Source: Rhodobacter sp. SY28-1
GTDB taxonomy: Bacteria > Pseudomonadota > Alphaproteobacteria > Rhodobacterales > Rhodobacteraceae
Length of the DNA stretch: 64,000 bases
Direction of reading: 5' to 3'
NCBI RefSeq assembly: GCF_005222785.1
Contig: NZ_STGH01000002.1
Span: 1-64,000 of the forward strand
Of the stretch, positions 42,762-51,963 are shown piece by piece. Position 1 is the stretch's first letter, and each line of letters opens with the position of its first letter. The notes beneath the pieces are model-generated. The model did no database searches. It was not told where the DNA came from and was given only the letters and a program-made list of their open reading frames with translations. The position numbers and the translations under genes are program-made.

Positions 42762-43289
42762 TCACGGATGCGCGATCATGTCCTGCAGGGCGGCCAGCGT
42801 GCGCAAATTGCGGGCAGTCATCGGCTGCGGCAAGAGACGCGGCAGGCGCTCTGCCAGTTTCGAAGTGCCATAGCCTCCCGGCGTGTGCAGCGTGAACCGG
42901 CATGGCCCGATGTGCCAGCCGTCCCCGGGCAGGGCAAGCGCCCGCAAAGCCGCGTCGTCCGGCGCAGGTGTCTCGCGCAGGAAACAGGCATGGACGAACT
43001 TCGGATCGGCCCCGGCATAGGGATGGTCGGTCAGTGCCGCAGTGATCTCCTCTGCCGTCATGACGAAGGTCTCCGGCGCAAAGCCGAACCGCGCCGCCAC
43101 AGCGTCCCGGATCGCTGCCTCCAGCTCCGCCGCAGGCCGCTCACTCTCGAACACCGCATTGCCTGACTGGATATAGGTCCGCACCGCCCCCAGCCCGAGG
43201 CCCGCCAGCATCGCCCGGAACTCCACCATCGGCAGCTTCCCCGCGCCCGAGACGTTCACCCCGCGCAGCAGCGCAACCCAGACGCCCAT
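42762..43289 (-). CDS. DUF1697 family protein
   Basis: A 175-residue protein that matches DUF1697 from start to end: MGVWVALLRGVNVSGAG, RTYIQSGNAVFES near residue 37, and ARNLRTLAALQDM at the C terminus. The family is widespread but its function is unknown; no catalytic motif is evident. ATG at 43289; the longer reading upstream is the shadow of the acetyltransferase gene. Confidence 0.85.
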   Translation of the reverse strand: MGVWVALLRGVNVSGAGKLPMVEFRAMLAGLGLGAVRTYIQSGNAVFESERPAAELEAAIRDAVAARFGFAPETFVMTAEEITAALTDHPYAGADPKFVHACFLRETPAPDDAALRALALPGDGWHIGPCRFTLHTPGGYGTSKLAERLPRLLPQPMTARNLRTLAALQDMIAHP

Positions 43290-43410
43290 GGTTTTCCCTT
43301 CGCCAAACATCCCCGCCAGAGGCCAAACCCGAGCGGTCTGGCGTCCTTCACGCAAGACCGCGAGAAAAAGGGCGCGCCGCAAGGCGCTCGATTCAGCATC
43401 CGCCCCGACC

Positions 43411-43995
43411 TCAGCCGACGTCGGTCCGCCCGCGCCGGTCGCCGCGCAGGTTGGCGTACAGCACATGATTGCGCCAGCGCCCGTTGATCTGCAGATAGCT
43501 CTGCGCCACGCCCTCATACTTGAAGCCGCATTTCTCCAGCACCCCGCGCGAGGCGACGTTCTCCGGCAGGCAGGCCGCCTCCAGTCGGGACAGGTCCATC
43601 CGGGTGAAAGCATGATGGGTCAGCGCCACCAGCGCCTCGCGCATGTATCCCTGCCGGGCGAAGGGCTCGCCGATCCAGTAGCCGAAGGTCCCGGTCTGCG
43701 ACGGGCCACGCCGGATATTGTCCAGCGTCAGCGCGCCCAGAAGCTGCTGGTCCTCGCGCCGGATGAGAAGCATCGGCAGCGCCGTCCCCTGCGCCTCGGC
43801 CCTTTGCGCCCAGTAGACCCGGTTGGTGAAGGCCCGCCGCGTCAGGTGGTCGTTGGCCCAGACTGGCTCCCATTTCACCAGGAACTCGGCCGAGGCCTCG
43901 CGCACCTCGGACCATTGCCGCCAGTCGCCGTGTTCCGGCAGCCGCAGCGTCATCCGCTCGGTCTCGACCCGGACGCGACGCTTCAGCCCCAGCAT
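43411..43995 (-). CDS. GNAT N-acetyltransferase, RimJ/RimL-like
   Basis: A 194-residue acetyltransferase. ERMTLRLPEHGDWRQW at residue 13, FGYWIGEPFARQGYMREAL near 104 (the acetyl-CoA pyrophosphate loop, here Q/RxGxM) and NVASRGVLEKCGFKYEGVA near 145 are typical of the RimJ branch that acetylates ribosomal-protein or other N termini. It overlaps the M16 peptidase gene by ATGA and ends the cox-thrC operon. Substrate inferred only at family level. Confidence 0.85.
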   Translation of the reverse strand: MLGLKRRVRVETERMTLRLPEHGDWRQWSEVREASAEFLVKWEPVWANDHLTRRAFTNRVYWAQRAEAQGTALPMLLIRREDQQLLGALTLDNIRRGPSQTGTFGYWIGEPFARQGYMREALVALTHHAFTRMDLSRLEAACLPENVASRGVLEKCGFKYEGVAQSYLQINGRWRNHVLYANLRGDRRGRTDVG

Positions 43996-45251
43996 CAGGC
44001 GCCCAGACCCCGGCGAACGTCGTCGATGCCCGGCGCCTGCGCCACCGGGCCATAGATCGCCAAGGCCGACCGGGCCGCGGTCAGCTCGCCCGCATAGGAC
44101 CGGACCGCGGCGGTATCGACCGCGTCGATCTTCGCCACCGCCTCGGCCACGTCCGGAATCCGGCCCCAGATCGACAGCAGCCGCGCATTGCGTTCCGCCC
44201 GCGACGACGGGCTTTCCAGCCCCATCAACAGGCCCGCGCGCAGCTGGGCCCGGGCGCGCGCGACTTCGGCCTCGGTCATGTCCTCGGCCGCCCTCTTAAG
44301 CTCGTCCACCGTCAGCTGAGTCAACTCACCGATCTCAGCCTCCGACGTACCCGCATAGACCGTGATCTGCCCGGTATCTTCATAGGCCGCGGACTGCGCA
44401 TAAATTGAATAGCACAGACCCCTATCTTCGCGGATCTTCTGGAACAGGCGCGAGGACATGCCGCCGCCCATTGCCGTCGCATAGACCTGCGCCGTGTAGA
44501 CCTTGTCGTCGCGGTAGCCTGGAGCTTCGAACTGCAATGCGAAATGCACCTGTTCAAGATCCTTCACCTCGCGCCGCTCGCCGCCGATGAATCGGGCGGC
44601 TTCAACTTTCGAGGCACCAACCGGCTTCAGCCCGCCGAAGATGCGCTCTGCCGCAGCGACGATGGCGTCATGCTCCACGCCACCCGCCGCAGACAGGATC
44701 ATCTGGTCGGGACCGTAGTGCGCGCCAGTGAAGCCCTCAAAATCTGCCTTGCGGAACGACGCGACCCGTTCTTCCGGCCCCAGGATCGTGCGCCCGAACG
44801 GCTGATCGGGGTAGCTGACTTCGTGCAACCAGTCGAAGATGATGTCGTCAGGGGTGTCCAGCGCCTGGCCGATCTCTTGCAAGATGACGTGGCGCTCGGT
44901 CTCGATGTCGGCCTTGCGGAACACCGGGTTCAGCACGATGTCCGCGATCACATCCAAGGCCATCACCACGTCGCCCGACAACACGCGGGCGTAGTACGCC
45001 GTCATCTCGCGGCTGGTGTAGGCGTTGATGTAACCGCCCACATCCTCGATCTCTTCCGCGATCCGCAAGGCCGACCGCCGCCGCGTGCCCTTGAACGCCA
45101 TATGCTCCAGGAAGTGCGCGATGCCGTTCTGTTCGGGCGTCTCGTGGCGCCCCCCCGCCTCGACCCACAGGCCGACCGATGCGGATTGCAGCCCTGGCAT
45201 CGCCTCAGTGACGATGCGGAAGCCGTTCGAAAGCGTGTGCAGTCTCTGCAT
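43995..45251 (-). CDS. M16 family zinc peptidase (processing-peptidase-like)
   Basis: A 418-residue protein related to mitochondrial processing peptidase beta. The inverted zinc motif HFLEH is at residues 46-50, with the distal glutamate in HVILQEIGQ about 76 residues later. The second half is the inactive M16 domain with FALQFEAPGYRDD near 240 and GGGMSSRLFQKIREDRGLCYS near 270 (in parts). ATG at 45251 overlaps the thrC stop. Alphaproteobacterial members are kept in this operon; the substrate is unknown. Confidence 0.9.
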   Translation of the reverse strand: MQRLHTLSNGFRIVTEAMPGLQSASVGLWVEAGGRHETPEQNGIAHFLEHMAFKGTRRRSALRIAEEIEDVGGYINAYTSREMTAYYARVLSGDVVMALDVIADIVLNPVFRKADIETERHVILQEIGQALDTPDDIIFDWLHEVSYPDQPFGRTILGPEERVASFRKADFEGFTGAHYGPDQMILSAAGGVEHDAIVAAAERIFGGLKPVGASKVEAARFIGGERREVKDLEQVHFALQFEAPGYRDDKVYTAQVYATAMGGGMSSRLFQKIREDRGLCYSIYAQSAAYEDTGQITVYAGTSEAEIGELTQLTVDELKRAAEDMTEAEVARARAQLRAGLLMGLESPSSRAERNARLLSIWGRIPDVAEAVAKIDAVDTAAVRSYAGELTAARSALAIYGPVAQAPGIDDVRRGLGA

Positions 45252-46636
45252 CAGTGTCGGGTCCTTTCGCGGACCAGGGACTGCAGCGCAGCCAGTTCGT
45301 TCGGCACCCGGGACATCCGTTCCGGTTTGTCGAAGAGGTCCGCGATGTGCGGTGGCAGGCCCGGCCTGATCCCGGTCGCACGCTGGACGGCGTCCGGGAA
45401 CTTCGCCGGATGCGCGGTGGCCAGCGTGATCATCGGCGCGCCGCCCAGATGCTCCTCGGCGACCTTCACGCCCACGGCAGAATGCGGGCATAGGAGTTCC
45501 CCCGTCGTCTTCCAGTGCCGCGCAATCACGGCGAGCGTTTCGTCCTCGTCGCAGCGGCCCGAGGCAAACGTGCTGCGCAGGCTTTCGATCGCCCCCTGGC
45601 TGATCCTGAACCCGCCAGCCTTCAGTTCGCCCATCAACTGCGCCACCGCCGCGCCATCGCGGCCATAGGCGTCAAACAGCGCACGTTCAAAGTTCGAGGA
45701 GACCTGAATGTCCATCGACGGGCTGATCGAGGGCCTGACCCCGTTCGTCCGATAGTCTCCCGACCGCAAGGCGCGGTCCAAGATATCGTTCTGGTTCGTC
45801 GCGATCACCAGCTTGTCGATCGGCAGACCCATGCGTTTCGCGATATAGCCCGCGAAGATGTCGCCGAAATTGCCCGTCGGGACCGTAAAGCTGACCTCGC
45901 GGTGCGGCGCACCCAGCGCCGTCCCGGCGTAGAAATAATAGACCACCTGCGCCAGCACCCGCGCCCAGTTGATCGAGTTCACCCCCGCCAGCCGCACCCC
46001 GTCGCGGAAGGCAAAGTCGTTGAACATCGCCTTGACCTGCGCCTGGCAGTCGTCGAAGTCGCCGTCCATCGCCAGCGCATGGACGTTCGCCTCGGACGGA
46101 GTGGTCATCTGCCGCCGCTGCACATCGCTGACACGCCCGTGCGGGAACAGGATGAACACATCCACATTCGCCAGCCCCCTGAACGCCTCCATCGCCGCCG
46201 ACCCGGTATCGCCTGAGGTCGCGCCGACGATGGTGATCCGCTCCCCGGTCTTGGCCAGCGCCGCCTGCATCATCTGGCCGATCAACTGCATGGCGAAGTC
46301 CTTGAAGGCCAAAGTGGGCCCGTGGAACAGCTCCAAGAGGAAGTGGTTCGCCCCCAGTTGCACCATCGGCGCGCGGGCGGCGTGGTGGAAGCCCTGATAG
46401 GCCTTGGCGATCAGGCCACGGAACTCGTCATCGGTGAAGAAGCCGCCCAGATAGGGCCGCATCACCTTGAACGCGACCTCCTCATAAGGCGCGCCCGCCA
46501 GCGCCGCGAATTCCGCCTTGGACAGGACCGGCACCGTTTCCGGCACATAAAGCCCGCCGTCTCGGGCAAGGCCGGTCATCATCGCCTCGCCGAAGCCAAG
46601 GACGGGCGCCGCACCACGGGTCGAGATATACTGCAT
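45251..46636 (-). CDS. thrC: Threonine synthase
   Basis: A 461-residue PLP enzyme converting O-phosphohomoserine to threonine. MQYISTRGAAP start, GLYVPE near 27, the PLP-lysine block LAFKDFAMQLIGQ near 107 and GATSGDTGSAAMEAF near 134 are all canonical of the long (class I) form. It lies 11 bp after surf1 in the cytochrome oxidase operon, an order usual in this family of bacteria, and is coupled to the peptidase gene. Confidence 0.95.
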   Translation of the reverse strand: MQYISTRGAAPVLGFGEAMMTGLARDGGLYVPETVPVLSKAEFAALAGAPYEEVAFKVMRPYLGGFFTDDEFRGLIAKAYQGFHHAARAPMVQLGANHFLLELFHGPTLAFKDFAMQLIGQMMQAALAKTGERITIVGATSGDTGSAAMEAFRGLANVDVFILFPHGRVSDVQRRQMTTPSEANVHALAMDGDFDDCQAQVKAMFNDFAFRDGVRLAGVNSINWARVLAQVVYYFYAGTALGAPHREVSFTVPTGNFGDIFAGYIAKRMGLPIDKLVIATNQNDILDRALRSGDYRTNGVRPSISPSMDIQVSSNFERALFDAYGRDGAAVAQLMGELKAGGFRISQGAIESLRSTFASGRCDEDETLAVIARHWKTTGELLCPHSAVGVKVAEEHLGGAPMITLATAHPAKFPDAVQRATGIRPGLPPHIADLFDKPERMSRVPNELAALQSLVRERTRH

Positions 46637-46647
46637 CGGTATCGCCT

Positions 46648-47316
46648 TCAGATCTTCCGGCCCCTGATACGCCAGAGCAGGAACAGTGTCATCCCCGCCC
46701 AGGTCGCTGCCAGCAGAAACCACTGGATGGCATAGCCCCAATGGTCGTTGGGTATTCCCGACGTGTCCACCGGCATCGGCGCGATCCCGTCGCCGGTCGG
46801 TGCGCTGGCGACGATCAGTGTCGGTTCCGTCTTCAGCTTTGCCGCCATCGCCGGAACATCCCGGGCGAACCAAAGGCCGGTCTTCTCGTCTGGCGGCGGT
46901 GTGGAGCTGCTTGTGTCGTCCGGCCAATGCAAGTTGCCCTCGACCTTCGCCTCATGCGGCGGCCGCGGCACAGACCGCGCCTCCTCTTCGACAAAGCCGC
47001 GCTGGACCATGATCCGTCGGCCGTCCGGCAGGGCAAAGGCCTCGATCACCATCACGCCAGGGCTGGCACCCTTCTGGCCCGCCAGCACCTCCAGGTATTC
47101 CCCGGTGAAGGTCCCCTCGGCAACGACTGCCTGGAACTTGTCGCGGCCCTCATCGGGCACCGCGGGCAACGGGATCGGCGCATTGGAGATCCTCGCCTCG
47201 ATCTCGTCGAGGTAGACCCGCTTCTCCTCCATCCGTCTTAGCTGCCAGAAGCCAAGGCTCATCAGGATCGCGACCCCGACGATGCCCATCAGGACCGGAA
47301 AGACGTAACGGCGCAT
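46648..47316 (-). CDS. surf1: SURF1 family cytochrome oxidase assembly protein
   Basis: A 222-residue inner-membrane protein with two hydrophobic segments, residues 5-25 and about 195-215, flanking a periplasmic domain. LGFWQLRRMEEKR (about 21-33) and the ending NDHWGYAIQWFLLA are SURF1 signatures. SURF1 proteins bind heme a and deliver it to subunit I of aa3-type oxidase. It follows ctaE by about 65 bp. Confidence 0.92.
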   Translation of the reverse strand: MRRYVFPVLMGIVGVAILMSLGFWQLRRMEEKRVYLDEIEARISNAPIPLPAVPDEGRDKFQAVVAEGTFTGEYLEVLAGQKGASPGVMVIEAFALPDGRRIMVQRGFVEEEARSVPRPPHEAKVEGNLHWPDDTSSSTPPPDEKTGLWFARDVPAMAAKLKTEPTLIVASAPTGDGIAPMPVDTSGIPNDHWGYAIQWFLLAATWAGMTLFLLWRIRGRKI

Positions 47317-47382
47317 CGGATACCCCGGAATGAAAAGCGCAGGCCCGAAGGCCCGCGCTGCTGTCCTGTCAAAGGCGAAGGA

Positions 47383-48186
47383 TCAGCCCTGACCCCAGAC
47401 GTAGACGGCGGCGAACAGGAACAGCCAGACCACGTCGACGAAGTGCCAGTACCAGGCGGCGGCTTCGAAGCCGACGTGCTTTTCGGGGGTGAAATGCCCC
47501 TTGTAGACGCGGATCAGGCAGACGGTCAGGAAGATCGTCCCGATGATGACGTGGAACCCGTGGAAGCCCGTCGCCATGAAGAACGAGGCGCCGTAGATGT
47601 TGCCGGCAAAGCCGAAGGCCGCGTGGCTATATTCGTAAGCCTGCATGATCGTGAACACGACGCCCAGCGCGATGGCAAGGATCAGGCCATTCTTCAGGTC
47701 CTTGCGGTTGTTCTCATGCACCAGCGCATGGTGCGCCCAGGTGGCGGCGCAGCCCGACAGAAGCAGGATCAGCGTGTTGATGAAGGGCAGATGCCACGGG
47801 TCGAAGGTCTCGATCCCGGCCGGCGGCCAGACGCCGTCGATGGCCGGGCTGTCCGGCCCCATCGGGTACATGCGGTGCTTGAAGAAGGTCCAGAACCAGG
47901 CCGAGAAGAACATCACTTCCGACATGATGAAAAGGATGAAGCCATAGCGCAGGCCCAGCCGCACGACCGGGGTATGATCGCCGACCTGGCTTTCATGCAC
48001 CACTTCCGCCCACCAGGCGTACATCACATACAGCACCCCAGCGAGGCCGATCAGACCCATCCACGGGCCCGAGCCGTGCATCCACAGCACCGAGCCGAAC
48101 AGCATCACAAAGCCCGCTACCGCGCCCAGAAGCGGCCAGATCGACGGTGGCAGAACGTGGTAATCGTGGTTCTTCGCGTGGGCCAT
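47383..48186 (-). CDS. ctaE: Cytochrome c oxidase subunit III
   Basis: A 267-residue inner-membrane protein with seven hydrophobic segments. [13 protein letters not shown] at the start, [14 protein letters not shown] near 99, the conserved [13 protein letters not shown] near 160, [14 protein letters not shown] near 215 and [16 protein letters not shown] near the end are canonical. It stabilises proton uptake and turnover of the aa3 oxidase. Subunit I is not in this window. Confidence 0.96.
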   Translation of the reverse strand: MAHAKNHDYHVLPPSIWPLLGAVAGFVMLFGSVLWMHGSGPWMGLIGLAGVLYVMYAWWAEVVHESQVGDHTPVVRLGLRYGFILFIMSEVMFFSAWFWTFFKHRMYPMGPDSPAIDGVWPPAGIETFDPWHLPFINTLILLLSGCAATWAHHALVHENNRKDLKNGLILAIALGVVFTIMQAYEYSHAAFGFAGNIYGASFFMATGFHGFHVIIGTIFLTVCLIRVYKGHFTPEKHVGFEAAAWYWHFVDVVWLFLFAAVYVWGQG

Positions 48187-48212
48187 GGCCGGTTTCCCCT
48201 CGTTTCTTCTCT

Positions 48213-48806
48213 TCAGTTCACCGCAGCTGCGTCGTCTGCGGCGGATGGTTGCAGTGCTGCCTGATCCTCCGGCAGCGGCGTTTCGTGGAAGGTATAGCTG
48301 AGCGTGATCTCACGCACAAATGCCGCATCCGGGTCGTCCACGACCGACGGATCGACGAAGAACGTCACCGGCATCTGCACCGTCTCGCCCGGCTGCAGCA
48401 CCTGTTCGGTAAAGCAGAAACACTCGATCTTGGTGAAATAGCCGCCTGCCGTGTCCGGGAAGACGTTGAAGCTGGCCGTCCCCGCGATCGGCCGATCGGT
48501 CGGGTTGTGCGCCTCGTAAAAGGCAAGGCCCGTCTCGCCGATCCGCAGTTCCATCGACCGGACCACCGGCTTGAAGCTCCAGGGCATTCCGGCCTCGACC
48601 GACGCGTCGAAGCGGACCTTCACCGTCTGGTCCAGGATCGTGTCGGAAGCGGTCTCGGCCACCTGGGGCGTGCCGCCATAGCCGGTCACGCGACAGAACC
48701 AGTCGTAGAACGGCACCGCCGCAAAGGACAGCGAACCCATGGTCACCACCACGGCCACCAGTTGCGCCGCGGTCCGGTTCTTGCCCTGCAGCTTCGGGAA
48801 GATCAT
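48213..48806 (-). CDS. ctaG: Cytochrome c oxidase copper chaperone CtaG (Cox11)
   Basis: A 197-residue protein with one N-terminal membrane helix (about residues 10-30) and a periplasmic copper-binding domain. The CFCF motif (about residues 124-127, IECFCFTEQ) is the copper ligand that inserts CuB into subunit [16 protein letters not shown] follows the helix as in all Cox11 proteins. ATG overlaps the preceding small gene by four bases. Confidence 0.95.
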   Translation of the reverse strand: MIFPKLQGKNRTAAQLVAVVVTMGSLSFAAVPFYDWFCRVTGYGGTPQVAETASDTILDQTVKVRFDASVEAGMPWSFKPVVRSMELRIGETGLAFYEAHNPTDRPIAGTASFNVFPDTAGGYFTKIECFCFTEQVLQPGETVQMPVTFFVDPSVVDDPDAAFVREITLSYTFHETPLPEDQAALQPSAADDAAAVN

Positions 48807-48997
48807 GGCTGGGCCTCCTCCTTCGGCAGCATGGCGGGGGAATAGCTGTGGTCAAAGCCCTGCATCGGATCGCCGCGCTTGACCTTGACCACGGTCAGCG
48901 CAAAGACCAGCGCCACAAAGGCCGCCAGCGTCAGGCCCAGCCCCAGGTTGCGGCTGAACCGGCGCTTGTGCAGCTCGTGTTCCGGGCGGAAGGTCAT
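48803..48997 (-). CDS. Small membrane protein of the cox operon (CoxF-like)
   Basis: A 64-residue protein: basic N terminus ([11 protein letters not shown]), one membrane helix at about residues 18-36 ([18 protein letters not shown]), then [18 protein letters not shown] short gene of this kind sits between ctaB and ctaG in many alphaproteobacteria and is annotated as CoxF or a hypothetical oxidase-associated protein. Function unproven; probably helps oxidase assembly by context. Confidence 0.75.
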   Translation of the reverse strand: MTFRPEHELHKRRFSRNLGLGLTLAAFVALVFALTVVKVKRGDPMQGFDHSYSPAMLPKEEAQP

Positions 48998-48998
48998 C

Positions 48999-49943
48999 TC
49001 ACCAGCCCCCGATCCCGGCCGATTTCAGCGCCGCTTCCGCCAGGAAGGCCGCGAAATGCAGGAAGAGGTAGAGGAGCGAGAACCGGAAGAACGCCTTCTC
49101 GACCGCATATTTGTCGGCCTCGGCCATCGCCTCGTCGCGTTTCCAGATGCGGAAAGCCCCAATCACGAACCAGGCGTTCAGCGCCACGGCCACGGCCAGC
49201 GTCAGCGGCCCGCCAATCGATGTCAGCGCCGCGCCGACGGCTACCGGGACCAGAAGAAGTGTGTAGACCAGGATATGCACCCGCGTCGACTTGCGGCCAT
49301 GCGTCACCGTCAGCATCGGCACGCCGGCGGTGTGGTAGTCTTCCTTCATGAACAGCGCCAGCGCCCAGAAATGCGGCGGCGTCCACATGAAGATCAGCGC
49401 GAACATCAGCACCGCCTCGACCGAGACCGAACCCGTCGCGCAGACCCAGCCGATCATCGGCGGGAAGGCCCCGGCCGCGCCCCCGATGACGATGTTCTGC
49501 GGGGTCGTCCGTTTCAGCCACATCGAATAGACGACGGCGTAAAAGAAGATGGTGAAAGCCAGCAAAGCGGCGGCCATCAGGTTTGTCGCCAGGCCCAGCA
49601 TCACGACGCTGATCCCCGACAGCGCCAGACCCACGGCCAGCGCCTCGCCCGCCTGCACCTTGCCCGCCGGAACCGGCCGCCGCGCCGTGCGCTTCATCAC
49701 CGCGTCGATGTCGGCGTCCCACCACATGTTCAAGGCGCCACTGGCACCTGCCCCAAGCGCAATGAACAGGATCGCGGAAAACGCCTCGACCGGATGCAGG
49801 CCCACTGGCGCAACCAGAAGCCCCACCAGCGCGGTGAACACCACCAGCGACATGACGCGTGGCTTCAGAAGCTGCACATAATCGCCGAACCCCGGCTCAT
49901 GGGCAGAGGCAGTCACGCCCTGATATGCTGAGGTCTCGCTCAT
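48999..49943 (-). CDS. ctaB: Protoheme IX farnesyltransferase
   Basis: A 314-residue polytopic inner-membrane enzyme that makes heme O from heme B and farnesyl diphosphate. [17 protein letters not shown] at about 25 is the family start, [19 protein letters not shown] near 75 contains the Asp-rich prenyl-diphosphate site, and the second polar loop [17 protein letters not shown] near 190. ATG at 49943. About 70 bp after ctaC. Confidence 0.95.
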   Translation of the reverse strand: MSETSAYQGVTASAHEPGFGDYVQLLKPRVMSLVVFTALVGLLVAPVGLHPVEAFSAILFIALGAGASGALNMWWDADIDAVMKRTARRPVPAGKVQAGEALAVGLALSGISVVMLGLATNLMAAALLAFTIFFYAVVYSMWLKRTTPQNIVIGGAAGAFPPMIGWVCATGSVSVEAVLMFALIFMWTPPHFWALALFMKEDYHTAGVPMLTVTHGRKSTRVHILVYTLLLVPVAVGAALTSIGGPLTLAVAVALNAWFVIGAFRIWKRDEAMAEADKYAVEKAFFRFSLLYLFLHFAAFLAEAALKSAGIGGW

Positions 49944-50015
49944 CCCGGCCCTTCTTTGGCGAACCGGGGCCTGACCCCCGGCCAAGCCCCGTCACATGGT
50001 CGCAATCCTGGTGCG

Positions 50016-50927
50016 TCAGTCGTTCGACGCAACCTGCACGTCGGCCGGCGTGGCAACCGAGGACAGCTGCACGTCGCCCGCCTTCGCCTTGGCCAGCCAC
50101 TCGGCATAGGCGGCTTCCGACACGACCTTGACGGTGATCGGCATGTAGGCATGCATTTGCCCGCACAGCTCCGAGCACTGGCCGAAGTAGATGCCTTCCT
50201 GCTCCGCCGTGAACCACAGCGCAGCGGTCCGGCCCGGAACGGCGTCCTGCATCACGCCGAAAGCGGGGATCTTCCACGAATGGATCACGTCTGCCGCCGT
50301 GACCTGCACCACAACGGTCTTGCCCACCGGGACGACCACTGCGGTATCGGTGGCCAGAAGGAACTGCTCCTTCGAATAGCCCGCCGCAGTCAGCTGCGCC
50401 TCGACCTCGGGGGTCAGCATGTTGGTGCCGCCGGTCGCAGGCGAGCCGATCATGTAGCTGTCGAAGGCGATGCCCTCGTCGACATATTCATAGCCCCAGT
50501 ACCACTGGTAGCCGGTAGCCTTGATCGTCACGTCCCCCACCGGAATTTCCTGCTGCTTGAACAGGATCGGCAGCGAGAAGGCCCCGATGAACACGAGGAT
50601 CACGATCGGGATCAGGGTCCATGCCACTTCCAGCGGCGTGTTGTGGGTGAACCGGGCCGGCGTCGGGTTGGCGCGGCGGTTGAAGCGGACGATGGTGTAG
50701 ATCAACAGCGCGGTCACGAAGACGACGATGGCACCGATGATGTAGTTGATCATCGTGTCCAGCCAGACGATGTCATGCTTCAGCTCGGTCGCCGACGGCT
50801 GGAACCCCATGCCACCCTGCTCGGGCTGCCCGATGATTTCCAGGGCCTGCTGCGCAAGGACCTGCCCTGCAACGAGCGTGGTCATCCCTGCTGCGGCGAT
50901 TCCGCCGATCACTGTCGAAAGACGCAT
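50016..50927 (-). CDS. ctaC: Cytochrome c oxidase subunit II
   Basis: A 303-residue protein with a signal peptide (cleavage near VLA-QQ), two membrane helices (about residues 50-75 and 95-115) and a periplasmic cupredoxin domain. The CuA ligands are present in [14 protein letters not shown] (about 250-263), with the first histidine in [11 protein letters not shown]. It accepts electrons from cytochrome c. First gene of the ctaC-ctaB-ctaG-ctaE operon. Confidence 0.96.
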   Translation of the reverse strand: MRLSTVIGGIAAAGMTTLVAGQVLAQQALEIIGQPEQGGMGFQPSATELKHDIVWLDTMINYIIGAIVVFVTALLIYTIVRFNRRANPTPARFTHNTPLEVAWTLIPIVILVFIGAFSLPILFKQQEIPVGDVTIKATGYQWYWGYEYVDEGIAFDSYMIGSPATGGTNMLTPEVEAQLTAAGYSKEQFLLATDTAVVVPVGKTVVVQVTAADVIHSWKIPAFGVMQDAVPGRTAALWFTAEQEGIYFGQCSELCGQMHAYMPITVKVVSEAAYAEWLAKAKAGDVQLSSVATPADVQVASND

Positions 50928-51103
50928 GCTTTTGTTCCCGTGCACATCGCGGCTTGGCGCCGCTTTCACGGAACCCCGGCCCAAAGGTCAGAATCCCGCC
51001 GTTTCCCACGGCCCTCAAACCATATTAGCTTGGCCACGACAAGCAAAACCGTCGCGACAAATCGGCGCTTTGCACCCCGCCCCCGGCACAAGGATTGCCC
51101 CTC

Positions 51104-51913
51104 GTGACCTTCGTCAAGCTGACCCTCGTCACTTTCGGCCTGGTCTATGCCGTCGCCCTGTCCGGGATGTACGCCTTCCAGCGCGATCTGCAATATTTCC
51201 CGACCCGCCGCGACCCCACGCCGATGGCAGTCGGGCTGACCGGGGTAACCCGGATCACGCTGCCCACGCCGGACGGCGAAACCCTTGTCCTGTGGGAAAG
51301 CCCGCCCCGGGGCGACCGGCCGGTGATCCTGTTCCTGCAGGGCAACGCGGGCGAGATCGCCGACCGCGCCGACCGCCTCGCCTTCTACCAGTCGCAGGGC
51401 TTAGGCACCCTCTTCCTCAGCTATCGCGGCTATGGCGGCTCGACCGGGACCCCCTCGGAACGCGGGCTTCTGATCGACGCCAAGACTGCCTATGACCATC
51501 TGCGCGCCCAAGGCATCCCCGCCGACCGCATCGTCCTGGTCGGCGAAAGCCTTGGCACCGGCCCCGCCGTCCTTACCGCCGCCGCAAACCCCGTCGCCGC
51601 CGTGGTGCTGGAGGCCCCCTATTCCGCCGCTGTCGACATTGCCCGCCAGGCCTACCCTTGGGCGCCCGTGGGCCTGCTGATGAAGGACCAGTTCCGCTCG
51701 CGCGACCAGATCGACCGCATCAACGCGCCCCTCCTCATCCTGCACGGCGACGACGACCGCGTCATCCCTCAGGGCTTCGGCAAACGCCTGTTCGATGCCG
51801 CCCGCGATCCGAAGACCTTCCTGTCGCTGGGCCCCGTCGGGCACGAGGCACTGTTCTCTCCCAACACCTGGGCCAGGGGCGCGGACTTCATCGACCGGAC
51901 GGTCGGTCCTTGA
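51104..51913 (+). CDS. Membrane-anchored alpha/beta hydrolase (BEM46/YfhR-like)
   Basis: About 269 residues. An N-terminal signal-anchor (residues 3-22) precedes RDLQYFPTRRDP, then LFLQGNAGEIADRADR (oxyanion region, about 76), the nucleophile elbow VGESLGTGPA (about 145), LILHGDDDRVIP (Asp, about 207) and GPVGHEALF (His, about 245). This pattern is that of BEM46-type hydrolases on the inner membrane, mostly without known substrate. I prefer GTG at 51104 with AAGG ten bases upstream; TTG at 51095 is possible. Divergent from ctaC. Confidence 0.82.
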   Translation: MTFVKLTLVTFGLVYAVALSGMYAFQRDLQYFPTRRDPTPMAVGLTGVTRITLPTPDGETLVLWESPPRGDRPVILFLQGNAGEIADRADRLAFYQSQGLGTLFLSYRGYGGSTGTPSERGLLIDAKTAYDHLRAQGIPADRIVLVGESLGTGPAVLTAAANPVAAVVLEAPYSAAVDIARQAYPWAPVGLLMKDQFRSRDQIDRINAPLLILHGDDDRVIPQGFGKRLFDAARDPKTFLSLGPVGHEALFSPNTWARGADFIDRTVGP

Positions 51914-51963
51914 CCCTTCCCGCGCTGCGGCCCATCTGTGATGCCTGACCTGATGAGGCCCAA